Shown here one piece after another: positions 34,201-46,300 of a DNA stretch of 64,000 nt. Numbering within the stretch: position 1 is the first letter of the stretch; every line of letters starts with the position of its first letter. A program made the translations under genes and the position numbers. The notes under the pieces were generated by a model, which saw nothing but the letters and a program-made list of their open reading frames with translations, was not told the origin of the DNA and made no database searches. Origin of the DNA: Mytilus trossulus (Eukaryota > Mollusca > Bivalvia > Mytilida > Mytilidae); contig NC_086376.1 of NCBI RefSeq assembly GCF_036588685.1, positions 61,279,166 to 61,343,165 on the forward strand. Direction: 5' to 3'.

Positions 34201-35846
34201 TCTTAAAAGAATGTTATAAGTCCACTAGACGGAGAATGAGACAGCAATTCTCCTGTAACTATTTACAAATAAAACGTTCCGAATATATACAATTTAAAAC
34301 TATATACACTTGGCACATAATATCTCGATAGTCTGCATTGATTAAATTTTATAACCTTTTTCGATGTCAGTGGGACTTATGCGTAAAGATGGTATTAAAA
34401 GTAGTTCGTTTTCAGTATCACTTGCCTGTTAACACTAAGGTTGTGAGTTCGAACCAAGCACGTTTGAGAAGCGATTTACTAGGATTATAACAAAGATGTG
34501 GTATGATTGCCAATACGACTACTCTCTACAAGAGACCAAATGATACAGAAATTAACAACTATATGTCATCGTACAGCCTACAACAATGAGCAAACCCTAT
34601 ACCACATAGTCATCTAAAAACGGCACCGACACCACAAATGTATAAAAATTTACACAATTCAAACGAGAAAATTAATGGCCTAATTAGTGAATAAAATATG
34701 AACGAAAAACACATATATAGCAGTAACAAACGGCAACCACTGAATTACAGGCTAGAAAAAGGTTCATTGTGGCATCTTTTAAATATTTAAAAAACAATCT
34801 GATAGCATCTCACTTACCATGTTTCTTTTTCTGTTGGTGTGTAATTAAAAACTGTGGTTTGAATCCTACTCTTTTCTTGAAGCCACCTTTTCGGTTCGAG
34901 TTTTTCCTTTCTTCTAACATTCCTTCAAAATACATGTATTCGTTTGTTATACATTAGACGATAAAAAGTTCTGCACATTACATGAAACCATGATCATTGT
35001 GAATCCAATGAAATATTCAAACGGTTGTAGACTAGATCCTGGAGAATTTGAGGATCTTATTTCAGAAAAAATGAAGAAATATGTAGATTTCCTAGTTAAA
35101 ATGTAACAAATTTATTGAAAGGAGTGGGGGCTATAATGGCCTTATATGGACCAAGATTTACAAAGTAACAAACTTTAAACTGACTGAACATAGTTTTCTA
35201 TATTTCCCCATTAAAATGCATTGGTCGTACCCCCCGGATCTTCTCCACTCTGGATCCGCCACTGATGTGTATCTAACAGACAATATATAGCTCCACACTT
35301 CGTTTAAGAATTTTCTTCATTTTCATTGTTACAGAATCACCAAGATGTCTTTCACGATTGCAGTTTTTTTGGATATTTTTCCGTGCCTTAATTTCAGTCA
35401 CATTTTAAATCTAAAAATACACACGATAACCTATTCGAAACCCAACTGTCTGTGCACTAAATATCAATCTATTAAAGCAACAATACTATGATTATGAGTG
35501 TAGATAGAAGCTTTGACTTTTTGACAAGGGAACTCGGTGAAATACTACAAGGCAAGGTTCGTCATACCTCTTTCATAACAATTATATGTATAGGGGTGCA
35601 ACCATCACCAATTTCTCCAAAAATTCTAAAAAAAAATATATTTAAAAAAAAGGTATCCATTTTCCTGGCAGTTTTTTGTAGACATTAACTTCCCCTATTT
35701 ATCAGTTCAGAAATTAGTCTTCCTTTGTTTCAATTTGATGACATAGCTACACATCTATTCAGACAGACTTATGAATGATTCCTCTAAAATTTGACAGATG
35801 AACTGAGACTGAAATGCTAATAATGTTTCTTACCTGAAGATTCCAT
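31206..35846 (-). CDS. DUSP3 (VHR)-like dual-specificity phosphatase, altered P-loop
   Basis: Four exons: 35846-35834, 32954-32843, 32392-32181 and 31435-31206, total 567 bp (188 aa; human DUSP3 has 185). Phases agree at every junction (1, 2, 1) with donors G|GTAAGA, GT|GTAAGT and G|GTATGA. The protein starts MESSEEHYDVKLF, has the family entry motif DEVFPSIYVGN (residues 31-41), GITHILNLA (55-63), the general-acid aspartate in EMYDEED (Asp88), the signature HCHSVYRRS (118-126), and the C-terminal helices with ARSNRKICPNSGF. The family dephosphorylates phospho-Tyr and phospho-Thr through Cys and Arg of HCxxGxxR. Cys119, Arg125 and Asp88 are kept, but the P-loop glycine is Val122 and the residue before Arg is Arg124. 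Activity or specificity may therefore be changed. Intron 1 (2.9 kb) holds a TIR element and a family A repeat. I leave the symbol blank as DUSP3/13/26/27 orthology is unresolved. Confidence 0.92.
32580..32640 (+). repeat. Family A fragment in a phosphatase intron
   Basis: Carries 'aatgtggtatgattgctaatgagacaactct', the start of the family A element, between the second and third phosphatase exons. Confidence 0.6.
33288..34160. mobile_element. TA-flanked DNA element with ~28-bp inverted ends
   Basis: The ends 'tatactgaccgacttta...aacgcaacac' and 'gtgttgcgtttttt...ggtcgttcagtata' are complementary with few mismatches, next to TA on each side, as in Tc1/mariner-type elements. The ~870-bp interior has no open transposase. 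It lies in intron 1 of the phosphatase gene. Confidence 0.7.
34494..34740 (+). repeat. Family A repeat
   Basis: 'gatgtggtatgattgccaat' through 'caatgagcaaaccctatacc' to 'ggcaaccactgaattacagg'. A tRNA-like B box ('gagttcgaacc', 34444-34454) sits just upstream and may belong to a separate short element. Confidence 0.6.
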
Positions 35847-36455
35847 TGTATGCATATGTACATATAAAAGTGGATTTATTCAGTCTATAAATAGTTATGA
35901 TCATAATACTATCGATTATTTTGTTTAAATATTTCGGATAATCTATTTGTATATGATCTACACGTATATTCTGTAAATAGTTTCTACGACAAGTAATTGA
36001 ATGTATGTTTTGTTAATTTGTCCATTATGTTATAGGCCTTTAGACCACTACAGTTTTAATTTTAAAAATATCAATCACAGGACCGAAAGATTTTTTAAAG
36101 TTTGCCGTTAAGCAGGTCGAATGTTATTACTAGTAACATGCTGTATGTCGGGAACATTACTTGCAATGAAAGTCTCGTTTTCTTTTTTATTGAATTTGTA
36201 AAATCATACATATAAAGGGTTAAATTGTCAATTCAGGTTTTGTACGAGATAAGATTTTTTTTTGTTGGGGGGGGGGGGGGGGCAACCCTTTCTTGACAAG
36301 TTTAATCTCAACTCAAAACATTAAGATCCTCTACAAAAGATAATGCAGCTGATCTGTAATATTCAATCTTTATGCCTTATAGCATGTACCGTGTGCTACA
36401 AGTTAACGCTAGATGCAAACTGATGAGAAAAAAAGTAACACCCGGTCACCGAAAA
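35847..36455. other. Upstream of the phosphatase; no gene
   Basis: No TATA box is evident on the minus strand before the ATG at 35846. A run of 16 G lies at 36267-36282. Confidence 0.4.
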
Positions 36456-36459
36456 CTTG

Positions 36460-36552
36460 ACACTGGCTGGTCGAGTGGTCTAGCTAGATGGACAAAGTGC
36501 AAGCCGATTTGGTGCCACGATGTCTCAGTTGCATGAATTCGAATTCCGTCTT
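36460..36552 (+). repeat. tRNA-derived SINE head
   Basis: An A-box-like 'tggtcgagtggtcta' (36468-36482) and a B-box-like 'attcgaattcc' (36537-36547) are spaced as in a class II tRNA (Leu/Ser type). No cloverleaf with paired acceptor ends is evident, so it is a SINE head and not a tRNA gene. Confidence 0.5.
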
Positions 36553-36681
36553 GTTTAGTTAAATGTTTTAAAGTTATCGTCAGGGGTAAAACTGTATCAC
36601 AATATCCAAAATGTAGCTTGTTTTCCATCAAGTAAAGTAAACAGTGCTGACAGAGCCTTTTATATCTGGACAAATTTTCAA

Positions 36682-36852
36682 GTTTTCCTGAAATTGAATT
36701 TAGTTTTTGTTCATGCCTCCAAGAGTTTTCCTGAAATTGAATTTAGGTTTTGTTCATGCCTCCCAGAGTTTTCCTGAAACTGAATTTAGTTTTTGTTCAT
36801 GCCTCCCAGAGTTTTCCTGAAATTGGATTTTGTTTTTGTTCATGCCTCCCAG
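36682..36852 (+). repeat. 43-bp tandem repeat, four copies
   Basis: Units start 'gttttcctgaaattg' at 36682, 36725, 36768 and 36811, an exact 43-bp period with a few substitutions. Confidence 0.85.
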
Positions 36853-36957
36853 TTTCTAATCTCAAACTGGGGTTATTCAGTCTGAAATTTATTAAAGTTA
36901 TTCTACTGTTAAAAAAAATCATATTATTAACGTAAGTTACTTTCGTAATTGAAATAA

Positions 36958-37200
36958 AATTGAGGAACTTGAGATAATGGGGAATGTGTCAAAGCGACAA
37001 CACCCGACCATAGAGCAAACAACAGCCGAAGGCCACCAATGATAATGGACGTCATACTAAACTCCGAGTTATACACAAGAAACTGAAATTAAAAATCATA
37101 CAAAATAAACAAAGGTCAGAGGCTCCTGACTTGGGACATGCGCAAAATTGCGGCGGGGTTAAACATGTTTATGAGATCTCAACCCTCCCCCTGTACATCT
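36958..37200 (+). repeat. Family B repeat
   Basis: Begins 'aaattgaggaacttgagata' and runs through 'gacaacacccgaccatag' to 'ggcggggttaaacatgtt', matching the insertion at 16761-17408 but lacking an internal ~60-bp part. Confidence 0.65.
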
Positions 37201-37498
37201 AGTCTATACCAAATCCAATTTGAATTTAAAATATATAAATAAGTCAATAGAATAGCTTTTTCTTATGTCTAGTCGTGTCTTTAAGAAAGTTCTCCTGAAT
37301 GTATTTTTTTCAAATACAATTTAAAGTTATTCTTACTAAGTTTTTTGCAGAAATCTAGATTAATATCAATGTTTTCACTATATATACAAAACCGTATATT
37401 TGAATACCATAAGTTATTCGACTAGTTATTGCTGGATTTATATTCATTATAGGCTCTGATAAATAGATCAGTGTTCAATTCTGTACCAGTAAAAAAGC

Positions 37499-38473
37499 AA
37501 ATGTTTTATCAAGTCTAACATGTCTAAATATATTTATTTTGTAAAAATGGATATCTCACAAGTTCTGACAGGACTTCTATGTTTTGTTTTATTAAGTCTA
37601 AATATACTTATCTTGAAAAAATTGATATCTCACAAGTTCTGACAGGACTTCTATGTTTTGTTTTATCAAGTCTAAATATACTTATCTTGAAAAAATGGAT
37701 ATCTCACAAGTTCTGACAGGACTTCTATGTTTTGTTTTATCAAGTCTAAATATACTTATCTTGAAAAAATGGATATCTCACAAGTTCTGACAGGACTTCT
37801 ATGTTTTGTTTTATCAAGTCTGAATACACTTATCTTGAAAAAATGGATATCTCACAAGTTCTAACAGGACTTCTATGTTTTGTTTTATCAAGTCTAAATA
37901 TACTTATCTTGAAAAAATGGATATCTCACAAGTTCTAACAGGACTTCTATGTTTTGTTTTATCAAGTCTAAATATACTTATCTTGAAAAAATGGATATCT
38001 CACAAGTTCTGACAGGACTTCTATGTTTTGTTTTATCAAGTCTAAATATACTTATCTTGAAAAAATGGATATCTCACAAGTTCTAACAGGACTTCTATGT
38101 TTTGTTTTATCAAGTCTAAATATACTTATCTTGAACAAATGGATATCTCACAAGTCCTAACAGGACTTCTATGTTTTGTTTTATCAAGTCTAAATATACT
38201 TATCTTGAAAAAATGGATATCTCACAAGTTCTGACAGGACTTCTATGTTTTGTTTTATCAAGTCTAAATATACTTATCTTGAAAAAATGGATATCTCACA
38301 AGTTCTGACAGGACTTCTATGTTTTGTTTTATCAAGTCTAAATATACTTATCTTGAAAAAATGGATATCTCACACTGAGTTCTAACAGGACTTCTATGTT
38401 TTGTTTTATCAAGTCTAAATATACTTATCTTGAAAATATGGATATCTCACAAGTTCTAACAGGACTTTTATGT
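37499..38473 (+). repeat. 74-bp tandem array, 13 units
   Basis: The phrase 'ggatatctcac' recurs at 37549, 37623 (one substitution), 37697, 37771, 37845, 37919, 37993, 38067, 38141, 38215, 38289, 38363 and 38440. The step is exactly 74 until a 3-bp insertion near 38377. Units are nearly identical, indicating recent expansion. Each holds an imperfect palindrome, AAGTTCTgacAGGACTT. Confidence 0.92.
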
Positions 38474-38499
38474 TTGTACAGAGTTTGATAATTTTAACA

Positions 38500-38700
38500 C
38501 ATGTTTACCCTTCTGGAACACCTGAGATCACCCCCAGTTTTTGGTGGGGTTCGTGGTGCTTAGTCTTTAGTTTTCTATCTTGTGTCTTCTGTACTATTAT
38601 TTGTCTGTTTATCTTTTTATTTTTAGCCATGGCTTTGTCAGTTTATTTTCAATCTATGAGTTTGACGGTCCCTCTGGTATCTTTTGCCCCTCCCCCTTTT
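38500..38700 (+). repeat. Retroelement 3' tail
   Basis: Contains 'acccttctggaacacctga', 'agccatggctttgtcagttt' and 'tatgagtttgacggtccct', the Penelope-like tail seen after the reverse transcriptase at 14420-14660. It lies directly beyond the 74-bp array and has no coding part. Confidence 0.7.
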
Positions 38701-39218
38701 TTTAAAGTACGTTTTTCCATTTCCCGGCAATCTTTCAAAAATATCAAATAGAGAAATAGTTTTCTTTTTTGAGTAATGTTAATGACTCCCCAGTTCTCAC
38801 AATCATAAAACACAATATTTTGAATGAAATGATCAAAAATATTTAAAAGGTTTTTGATACTAGTCTAAAAAGATCGGCCGTGAAACCCGGCCTTTATACA
38901 ACTCAGGTTGGCATGCGATATTGTAGCAATAAAATATTTGTACAAACAAAGCACCTGTCAGTTTAAATGAGAGTATATTTCCTTTACAAAGGATAGAAGC
39001 AATACAAATTTTTCTATGAAATTTAAGATTGTTTCATAATTTCAACGCATACCAGTATTTGAGAGTTAAAAGTGGTTGGAGGTAACAGTGCTTTGCTAGA
39101 GTCAAACGTCTTTTCGGTCGTTAGATATATTTATAGCAAAAGTACCTCCACATATAAAATTCTTTGTAAATGGAAAGTAGACGATCGACGATCGATTGCC
39201 AAACTATTATAAACTAAA

Positions 39219-42200
39219 ATGTCGTCAAACGAAGAATCGACACTTTTTGCTATTTATACACTCGGGTATACATTTTTTAGTCTGGTTATGATAGCACCAC
39301 CTACTGAATTTGTGGCTGCCGGTTTGACAGTTCAAAATATGTTGGCAAGTTTCCTTGGGAGTGAAGAACTTGGTTTTATCTACTTTCACATAAAAAGAAC
39401 AGCAGCGACACTGTTGATTCATTCATGTTTTCCATTAGGTAACCATTACAAAGTTGTTATTCATTCACTTATCGGTGCAGGGGCGGACATTTATTTTAAG
39501 AAAAAGGGGGAGGGGTTCCAAACCATAAGACAAGATGTATTTTATTTCAAATTAAAGGCACACGGGGAGCATATATAGAATGCATACATTGTATGACCCC
39601 ATTCAAAAACATTAATATCAAAATAAAAGAGGGTTCCAACCCCTCCCCTTTTGATCTGCCACTGAGGTGATGGGTACATCTCAACTGGTTTTATCAGACA
39701 TATCTAAGATTTAATATGTATCAATATATATATATATATATATAGTTTTATTCAGGATCATGCTCCCTTTTTAGCTCGCCTGGCCCAAAGTGCCAAGTGA
39801 GCTATTCCTATCACTTAGCGTCCGTCTTCGTTGTTAACCTTTACAATAATCTTCTCCTCTGAAACTACTGGGACAAATTTAACCAAACTTGGCCACAATC
39901 ATCATTGGGGTATCTAGTTTAAAAAATGTGTCTGATGACCCGGCTAATCAACAAAGATGGAAGCCACGGCTAAAAACAGAACATAGGGATAAAATATAGA
40001 TTTTGGCTTATAACTCTGAAACCAAAGCATTAAGAGCAAATCTAACCTGTGAGTAAAATTGTTTATTAAGTGAAGATCTATCTGATCTGAAATTTTCAGA
40101 TCAATCTGACAACCCGTTGTTGGGTTGCTGAGCCATTTGGTAAAATTTTGTAAAGAAACTTTGCCATTTTTGTTTATTATCTTGAATAAGTGAGTGTTAT
40201 AGATAGAGACAAACTGTAAATAGCAATAATGTTCAGCAAAGTAAAATCTACAAATAATTCAACATGATTAAATTGGTCAGTTAACCCTAGAAGGAGTTAT
40301 TGCCCTTTATAGTCAATTTTCATTAATTTGTTAAATTTTTGTAAATTTTTACAAAATATTCTCCTCTGTAAACATGGTAAAAGGGCCAAGTTTTTAATAG
40401 ATAGAGAAAATTTTAAGTAGCAAGAACGTTCAGGAAAGTAAGATCTACAAACAATGTCTGGTTATTTGTAAATACCTTGGCTTGATTTGGAAGAAAATAA
40501 AAAATACCTATTTTCTCTAAAAGCAATGAAGCAATAAATTGTATTGCTGTCAACAGCATTATCGTTTGGGTGTCTGGTATAAATGTACTAAATTTCAAGT
40601 TACTTTTATTTAGAATTTTTATTGTTATATTAATAGACTTTAAACATTTGTAATACACAACACCATTTTAACCTTGATAACAAATAATCAGTAATCAATA
40701 AACAAAAGGTTAAAGGCAGGGTTAACTTATCATGGTTATAAGTCTTGTTTGTCTAAAAACAAGGCTACACATGCATGACATGGCTTTAAGTAGTTACCAA
40801 TTTGACATCAAACTAGTAGGCAATGTGTTTAATTGATTAGATTAAAGTATAATGTACATGAATTATATTATAGTATAAATTAAAGTCGCCTAATATTTTT
40901 TCTCATTTCAGGTTATTTTCTAGGACTAAGATATGTCTCGCCTCTTCAGCATCTTTATTGGTTTCCTTACTTTGCATGGTACTGGCAGATATATTTGACA
41001 ATAAGCCTCTTTATTATTATATGTGCATCAGCTGTTGTATTTTATTGGTCTACAGGCAATTGGTCAAGACATCCGATTGCTAAAGAACTTAGTTATCTTA
41101 CTAATAATGCAGGAAGTTGGAGAGCAGTGGCATCCTCTATAAATGTGGAGTTCCGCCGTTTTGACAAATTTACATCCGGCCCACATGGGAGAAGAGTTAT
41201 TGTCACAGACTCATGGGTTATGAAAACATCCACATATTTTTTAAATATAGCACATCAAAATGATATTCATCTAACTTTATCCAAATCAGAAGAACATTCT
41301 CTTTCCTATGAAAGTATGACATCGGTGCAGTATCTGAATATCTCAGTAGTTAGTATCAACAAGAAAGTTACACCATTTCAAATCAGGCAAGTCAAGTAGT
41401 TAATATCAATTTTATCAAGTTAAACCATCGCAAAATTCAACAATTTCAAAACAAGCAAGTCAAATAGTTAGTATCGACCAAAATGTTGTACCATACAAAC
41501 ACACAAAGAATTAAACAATGTTATCTTGATTGTAATCTCAGAATCAGAGCAAGTCCATCAGCACAGAAAAAAATTCGCACATCATTTCAAATTCAAGATT
41601 GCGCTTTGTACATATTTGAGTGGAATTGAAATCCATGAACATGATGAATGTTTTCAAAAGTACATATTTTGTAAGAATAAAGATAAGAGTTTAGACAGTA
41701 ATGTAAATGTGTTAAGTGAATAGTGGTTTGCCTCAGGATTCATTGCAAACACATTTTACACAGAAATAAAATTAAAATATATCACATGTTATTTCAGAAC
41801 CATATATACATATTTATAAATGCACTTTAATGATCTTTAATAGTTTAGTTTTTTGAAGTTGGTCCTTGCTACACTAATGTAACGAATGACAACATGATAC
41901 ATCTCTACTCTTTTCAGACTTAACTCATTGGAATACAGAGATTTGAAAGAAAAACTATCAGGGCCAATTAGAAATGCTAGAAACATTGTAATAAAACAAT
42001 CTTTAAGTGACCAGTTTTTGGAAGCGTTCCATGAACAAGTGAATCTCAATCATGACTTTCGTTTGCCTTTAAATATGGTAAGTATTTCTGAGAGCAAATA
42101 AAATGAGTTAAATGCAGCTTCAAGCTCCTTTTTAATATTAAAGAAAGATATATATATGTGAACATATCATTACAAAATCCAGCATTTGATCTATAAGAAC

Positions 42201-43823
42201 AGAGACATATAATACAATACAATTGTATTATATGTCTCTGATAAGAAGAATACATTTCGATTGAAAAAAAACGATTAAAAAAACTTATTTGGAATCAGTG
42301 TGGACATGTTAATATAGCACTTATGTAAGCCTAGTTTATAACTGACACCCTTATCTGTATTATATTTTTTTTTAATCTGGTGTATATAGTATGGTGATGG
42401 AACAGTTTCCTGCACGTCTACAAAAATGATTTAACATTAAGTTATTTTAAAGTTTATGTTTTGAATTGAGCTCTGGCTGGGATCGCAGCCTTAGCTCATT
42501 TTGGATAAGACCAACTGCCGTTGCGTTGTAAATTGGTGGTGGGTACGCCAGGCTGTGTTGATATCCTTTATACCAGTATCTAGGACAATATATTTTAGGC
42601 GAAATAATACTGGTTTGTGCACCGATCATATATTCACTGTACAATATTCCTGCACATGCACACAGTTGCTTACAGTATACAGTAATCAGTTGCTTATCCG
42701 TGCTACACTACAAAAGTAGTGGTACTCCAGACAGTGGAGGAAAGAATTATAAAGAAGAAGTGGTAACTAATTTTAGGTTGTACTTCAAACAGCTCCAGTT
42801 GTTTCTATGCTTATAACTTGTAAGGTTCCCCCATTTTTTTCTAATTCAATATGTGGTTAATGACAGCAAAATGGAGGTCAAATTTAATTTTGACAATTTT
42901 CACTAAATGCCTTTCAGGGGTTATAATCCCAGATTGATTGGAAAAGACCACTGTATGTCATTTCCACGCAATGATTTATGAACCTTTCAACTAGAGGTTT
43001 GCTATTTCAAATGTTGTCCCAAGTCAGGAGCCTCTGGCCTTTGTTGGTCTTGTATTATTTTAATTTTAGTTTCTTGTGTCAACTGTCAACTTGTGTATAA
43101 TTTGGAAATTAGTATGGCGTTCATTATCACTGAACTAGTATATCTTTGTTTAGGGGCCAGCTGAAGGATGCCTCTAGGTGCGGGAATTTCTCGCTGCATT
43201 GAAGACCTGTTGGTGACCTTCTGCTATTGTTTTTTCTAGGGTCGGGTTGTTGTCTCTTTGAAACATTCCCCATTTCCATTCTCAATTTTATTACTGATTA
43301 AAATATGGAGAACAAGTTTGACATTGACCATTTACACCATCCAGGTGACGATTATTTTTTTACAAATAATTGTAGACATGTATTTTATGAATCTATTTTG
43401 AAAACAAAAGTTTTACATTTATTTAAAATATTTAGTTTATATATTCAGCATGCCTTTGTTGTGTGCAAATTTAAGAAAGATCTTTATCATTTGTTACATT
43501 CATTTATGTAATTTCATGTAACTTTGTGTTAATTTATGTTTTCAAAATATTTGTATATTTCATCTTCTTAGGATTGTGATAACTGTATTGGATGTATGCA
43601 GAAAGAATCAGATGTGAAGCTTGTAAAACTTTGTGATGATCAAGAAGCTGGAAATTGTGTTCAGTGTTTCTGTCGACCTATGTGGTGTTTAGAATGTATG
43701 GGTAAATGGTTTGCAAGTCGTCAGAATCAACAAAGACCAGAAATATGGATGAGTGGAAAATCACCCTGTCCGACATGCAGGGCAACATTTTGTGTTTTAG
43801 ATGTTTGTAAAATTGTTAAATAA
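39219..43823 (+). CDS. TMEM129: TMEM129, ER-resident E3 ubiquitin ligase
   Basis: Four exons: 39219-39438, 40912-41386, 41918-42077 and 43572-43823; total 1107 bp, 368 aa (human 362). Phases match throughout (1, 2, 0). Family hallmarks: PTEFVAAGLTVQNMLASFLG and RTAATLLIHS in exon 1, VNxEFRRxDKF-type VEFRRFDKF and VIVTDSWVMK in exon 2, LNSLEYRDL in exon 3, and the C-terminal atypical RING in exon 4 (CDNCIGC, CFCRPMWCLECMGKWFASRQ, CPTCRATFC). Hydrophobic segments near residues 8-28 and 85-120 fit its membrane topology with the RING in the cytosol. The family works in ER-associated degradation with Derlin partners. Intron 2 starts with GC: the exon ends ATCAG|GCAAGT and joins TTTCAG|ACTTAAC, keeping the frame. 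An AATAAA overlaps the stop (43819-43824). Introns carry family D (39768-40450) and B repeats. Confidence 0.96.
39768..40450 (-). repeat. Family D repeat in TMEM129 intron 1
   Basis: Starts 'agctcgcctggcccaaagtgccaagtgagc', the hairpin-bearing edge seen at 56868-56891, and continues with 'gaaactactgggacaaattt' and 'ggcttataactctgaaacc' blocks. A short (TA)n run at 39726-39745 precedes it. Confidence 0.7.
42200..42241. repeat. Near-perfect 18-bp hairpin in TMEM129 intron 3
   Basis: 'agagacatataatacaat' and its exact complement flank a three-base loop. Confidence 0.75.
42995..43292 (-). repeat. Family B repeat in TMEM129 intron 3
   Basis: Minus-strand copy ending 'ccatttccattctcaatttt' on the plus strand, with 'ggccagctgaaggatgcctc' and 'gtcgggttgttgtctctttg' blocks, as at 3590-3868. 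Confidence 0.65.
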
Positions 43824-45464
43824 ATGTTCAAATACATAAAAGACTGTATTTCAAAACTTGTATCTAATTTTTGTTCCGGTACTTCAATTACTATTTCACA
43901 TGACAACTTGAAACCCTTGTTTACAGGGAAAAACAAGAATCATTTAGAAATTATGAAACTGGCGTTATCAATTTATTTTACTTGAAGGAAAAATGCATTT
44001 TTTCTTACTAGTTGATCAAGATCAACATTCCAGTAATACAAAGATCTGATTTTAATATAGACCCTGTCAAAAGGTGCTACTTTCATGATGATTACATCAG
44101 CTGATGAAGTTATTATTTTATTTAATGAAAATGTCCCTTTCAGACCACAGGGCCTAAAAAGGTGAAATGGGATTTAGCCATCATGTGGCATCTGTTGTCG
44201 TCTGTCTGTATATCGCCATTAACTTTTCTTAAATCTCCTCTGAAACCACTACTGGTAGTCCATATATTAAAAAACTTTACCTTGATTTTCCTGAGGAATT
44301 ATAATTTTCAAATATGTATCTAGGAATTCGATCCATCATCAACCATGGCTCTGTGTTGCTAAAAAAATAAATGAGGATAAAACGTCAATTTTTAGAAAAA
44401 CTACAATGTTGTTGGCTTATAACTCAAAAACAAAAGCAGTTAGAGCAAAGTTCATAGCAAACTGACATTAGCAGAATCGATAAGAAAGTCAAGGTTGTCT
44501 ATTGGTTTTTTTTAATTTTCAGAAAATTGAGGACCTTTACTTTGAAGTTTTTGCCCCTGAAATTTTCTTTTGCAAACCTTACTTACTAGAGGGTTCGTAA
44601 GGTCTTGCCCTTATTTCAAGGTTTGATATAAATCTACATTTACTGTTTGTGTTTAAATCAGGTTCTCAGATATTTTAAGCACTATATAAGCTCTACATGT
44701 ATCATGTATGACTGGGATTATCTAACTGTGAATTATGTTTATGGATCAATGTTTAACTATTTGCAGAATTTTCCTGAGATTATTTAGTAAATAGTCAATA
44801 TATAAAAAAGAAGATGTGGTATGATTGCCAATGAGACAACTGTCCACAAGAGACCAAAATGACACAGAGATTAACAAATATAAGTCACCGTACAGCCTTT
44901 AACAATGAGCAAAACCCATACAGCATAGTCAGCTTTTGTATAGATATATTGTAAAGTGTACAATCCATCAGACATTATTGTTCTTACCTTGCTCTAATTT
45001 TTTTGGTTCATTCATCATTGTTCAATGTTGATGTTTTATCCCATGCAGCCATTTTTTCAGTCCTGATTAGGTAAGTATATCATATCATGTTAAGGTAAGA
45101 TTGTAATCTATCTGTAAAAGTGCATTTTTTTTTTAAATTTCTTGGTACATTGGTTTCGAAAGGTTTCATGATTAGGTAACTTTGTCAGTTATAATTAAGT
45201 CTACAATATGATATAAAGAATGAGTAAAAGGTGTACATGTCTATATATGGCATGGTTGATCAGACTTTGACCTTATATTAATGGTTCATTGAACAAGGTC
45301 AAGTTTAAATGATAAACTTAGTTCCTACTGTGCCAGGCAAAAGTGATTGGTAAACTTATCAAATTTGATTTATAGAATGATTTTGATATGTTTAAGTCAG
45401 CCTGATGGAATTCTATGGCATGCTGTTTTGCTATTTATTCTTACTTTTTCTCATAAACTTTATA
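43824..45464. repeat. Intergenic: divergent family D copy and a family A copy
   Basis: 44150-44760 resembles family D ('ggcttataactcaaaaacaaa' block) but is strongly diverged. 44806-44940 is a plus-strand family A repeat ('gatgtggtatgattgccaat'). No gene is seen. Confidence 0.55.
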
Positions 45465-46300
45465 AGATATCTTATATAGTTTATAAGATATCTCATATAA
45501 TTTATTAGATATCTTCTATAATTGTCTATATAAAATATCTCATAAACTAGATAAGATATCTTATAAACTGTATGAGATATCTTATAAACTATATAAGATA
45601 TCTCCTACAATATATAAGATATCTCCTATAATATATAAGATATCTCCTATAATATATGAGATATCTCCTTATAAAGACAATTATATAAGATATCTTATAA
45701 TTTTTAGGAGACATCTTCTATAACATTAAAGATATCTGATATATTATAGGAGATATCTTATATATTATAGGAGATAACTTATATTTTATAGGAGATATCT
45801 TATTTAGTTTATAAGATATCTCATAAAGTGTATAAGATATCTTATATAGTTTTATATGATATCTCATAAAGTTTATAAGATATCTCATAAAGTTTATAAG
45901 ATATCTCCTAAAGTTTATAAAATATCTCCTAAAGTTTATAAGATATCTCATATAATTTATCAGATATCTTATATAATTGTCTTTATAAGATATCTCTATA
46001 ACTTTATAAGATATCTTATAAACTATATGAGATATCTTATAAACTATATAAGATATCCTATAAATTGTATAAGATATCTTATATAAAAATTGTTTTTATA
46101 AGATATCTTATATAAAAATTGTTTTTATAAGATATCTCATATACTTTATAAGATATCTCACATAATTTATAAGATATCTCATATGATTTATAAGATATCT
46201 TATAAACTTTAGAAGATATCTTATAAAGTATATAAGATATCATATACACTTTATGAGATATCTTATATAACATTAAAGATACATCATATACCATTTAAGG
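45465..46300. repeat. GATATC-centred palindromic array
   Basis: About 38-40 occurrences of 'agatatct' or one-base variants, spaced ~20-21 bp, joined by variable A/T-rich linkers. Because the core is its own complement, the array looks similar on both strands and yields open frames both ways (45718-45951, 45856-46086, 46079-46294) which are artefacts. Confidence 0.9.

Noticed and set aside
36460-36552. tRNA gene
   Set aside because: A and B boxes are present but I cannot pair an acceptor stem or anticodon arm; a SINE head is a better reading.
37499-38473. Possible CRISPR-like array
   Set aside because: The 74-bp units abut with no unique spacers, and the context is eukaryotic; it is a satellite.
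45718-46294. Tyr/Ile/Ser-repeat proteins on both strands
   Set aside because: Artefacts of the palindromic GATATC array, open in either direction.
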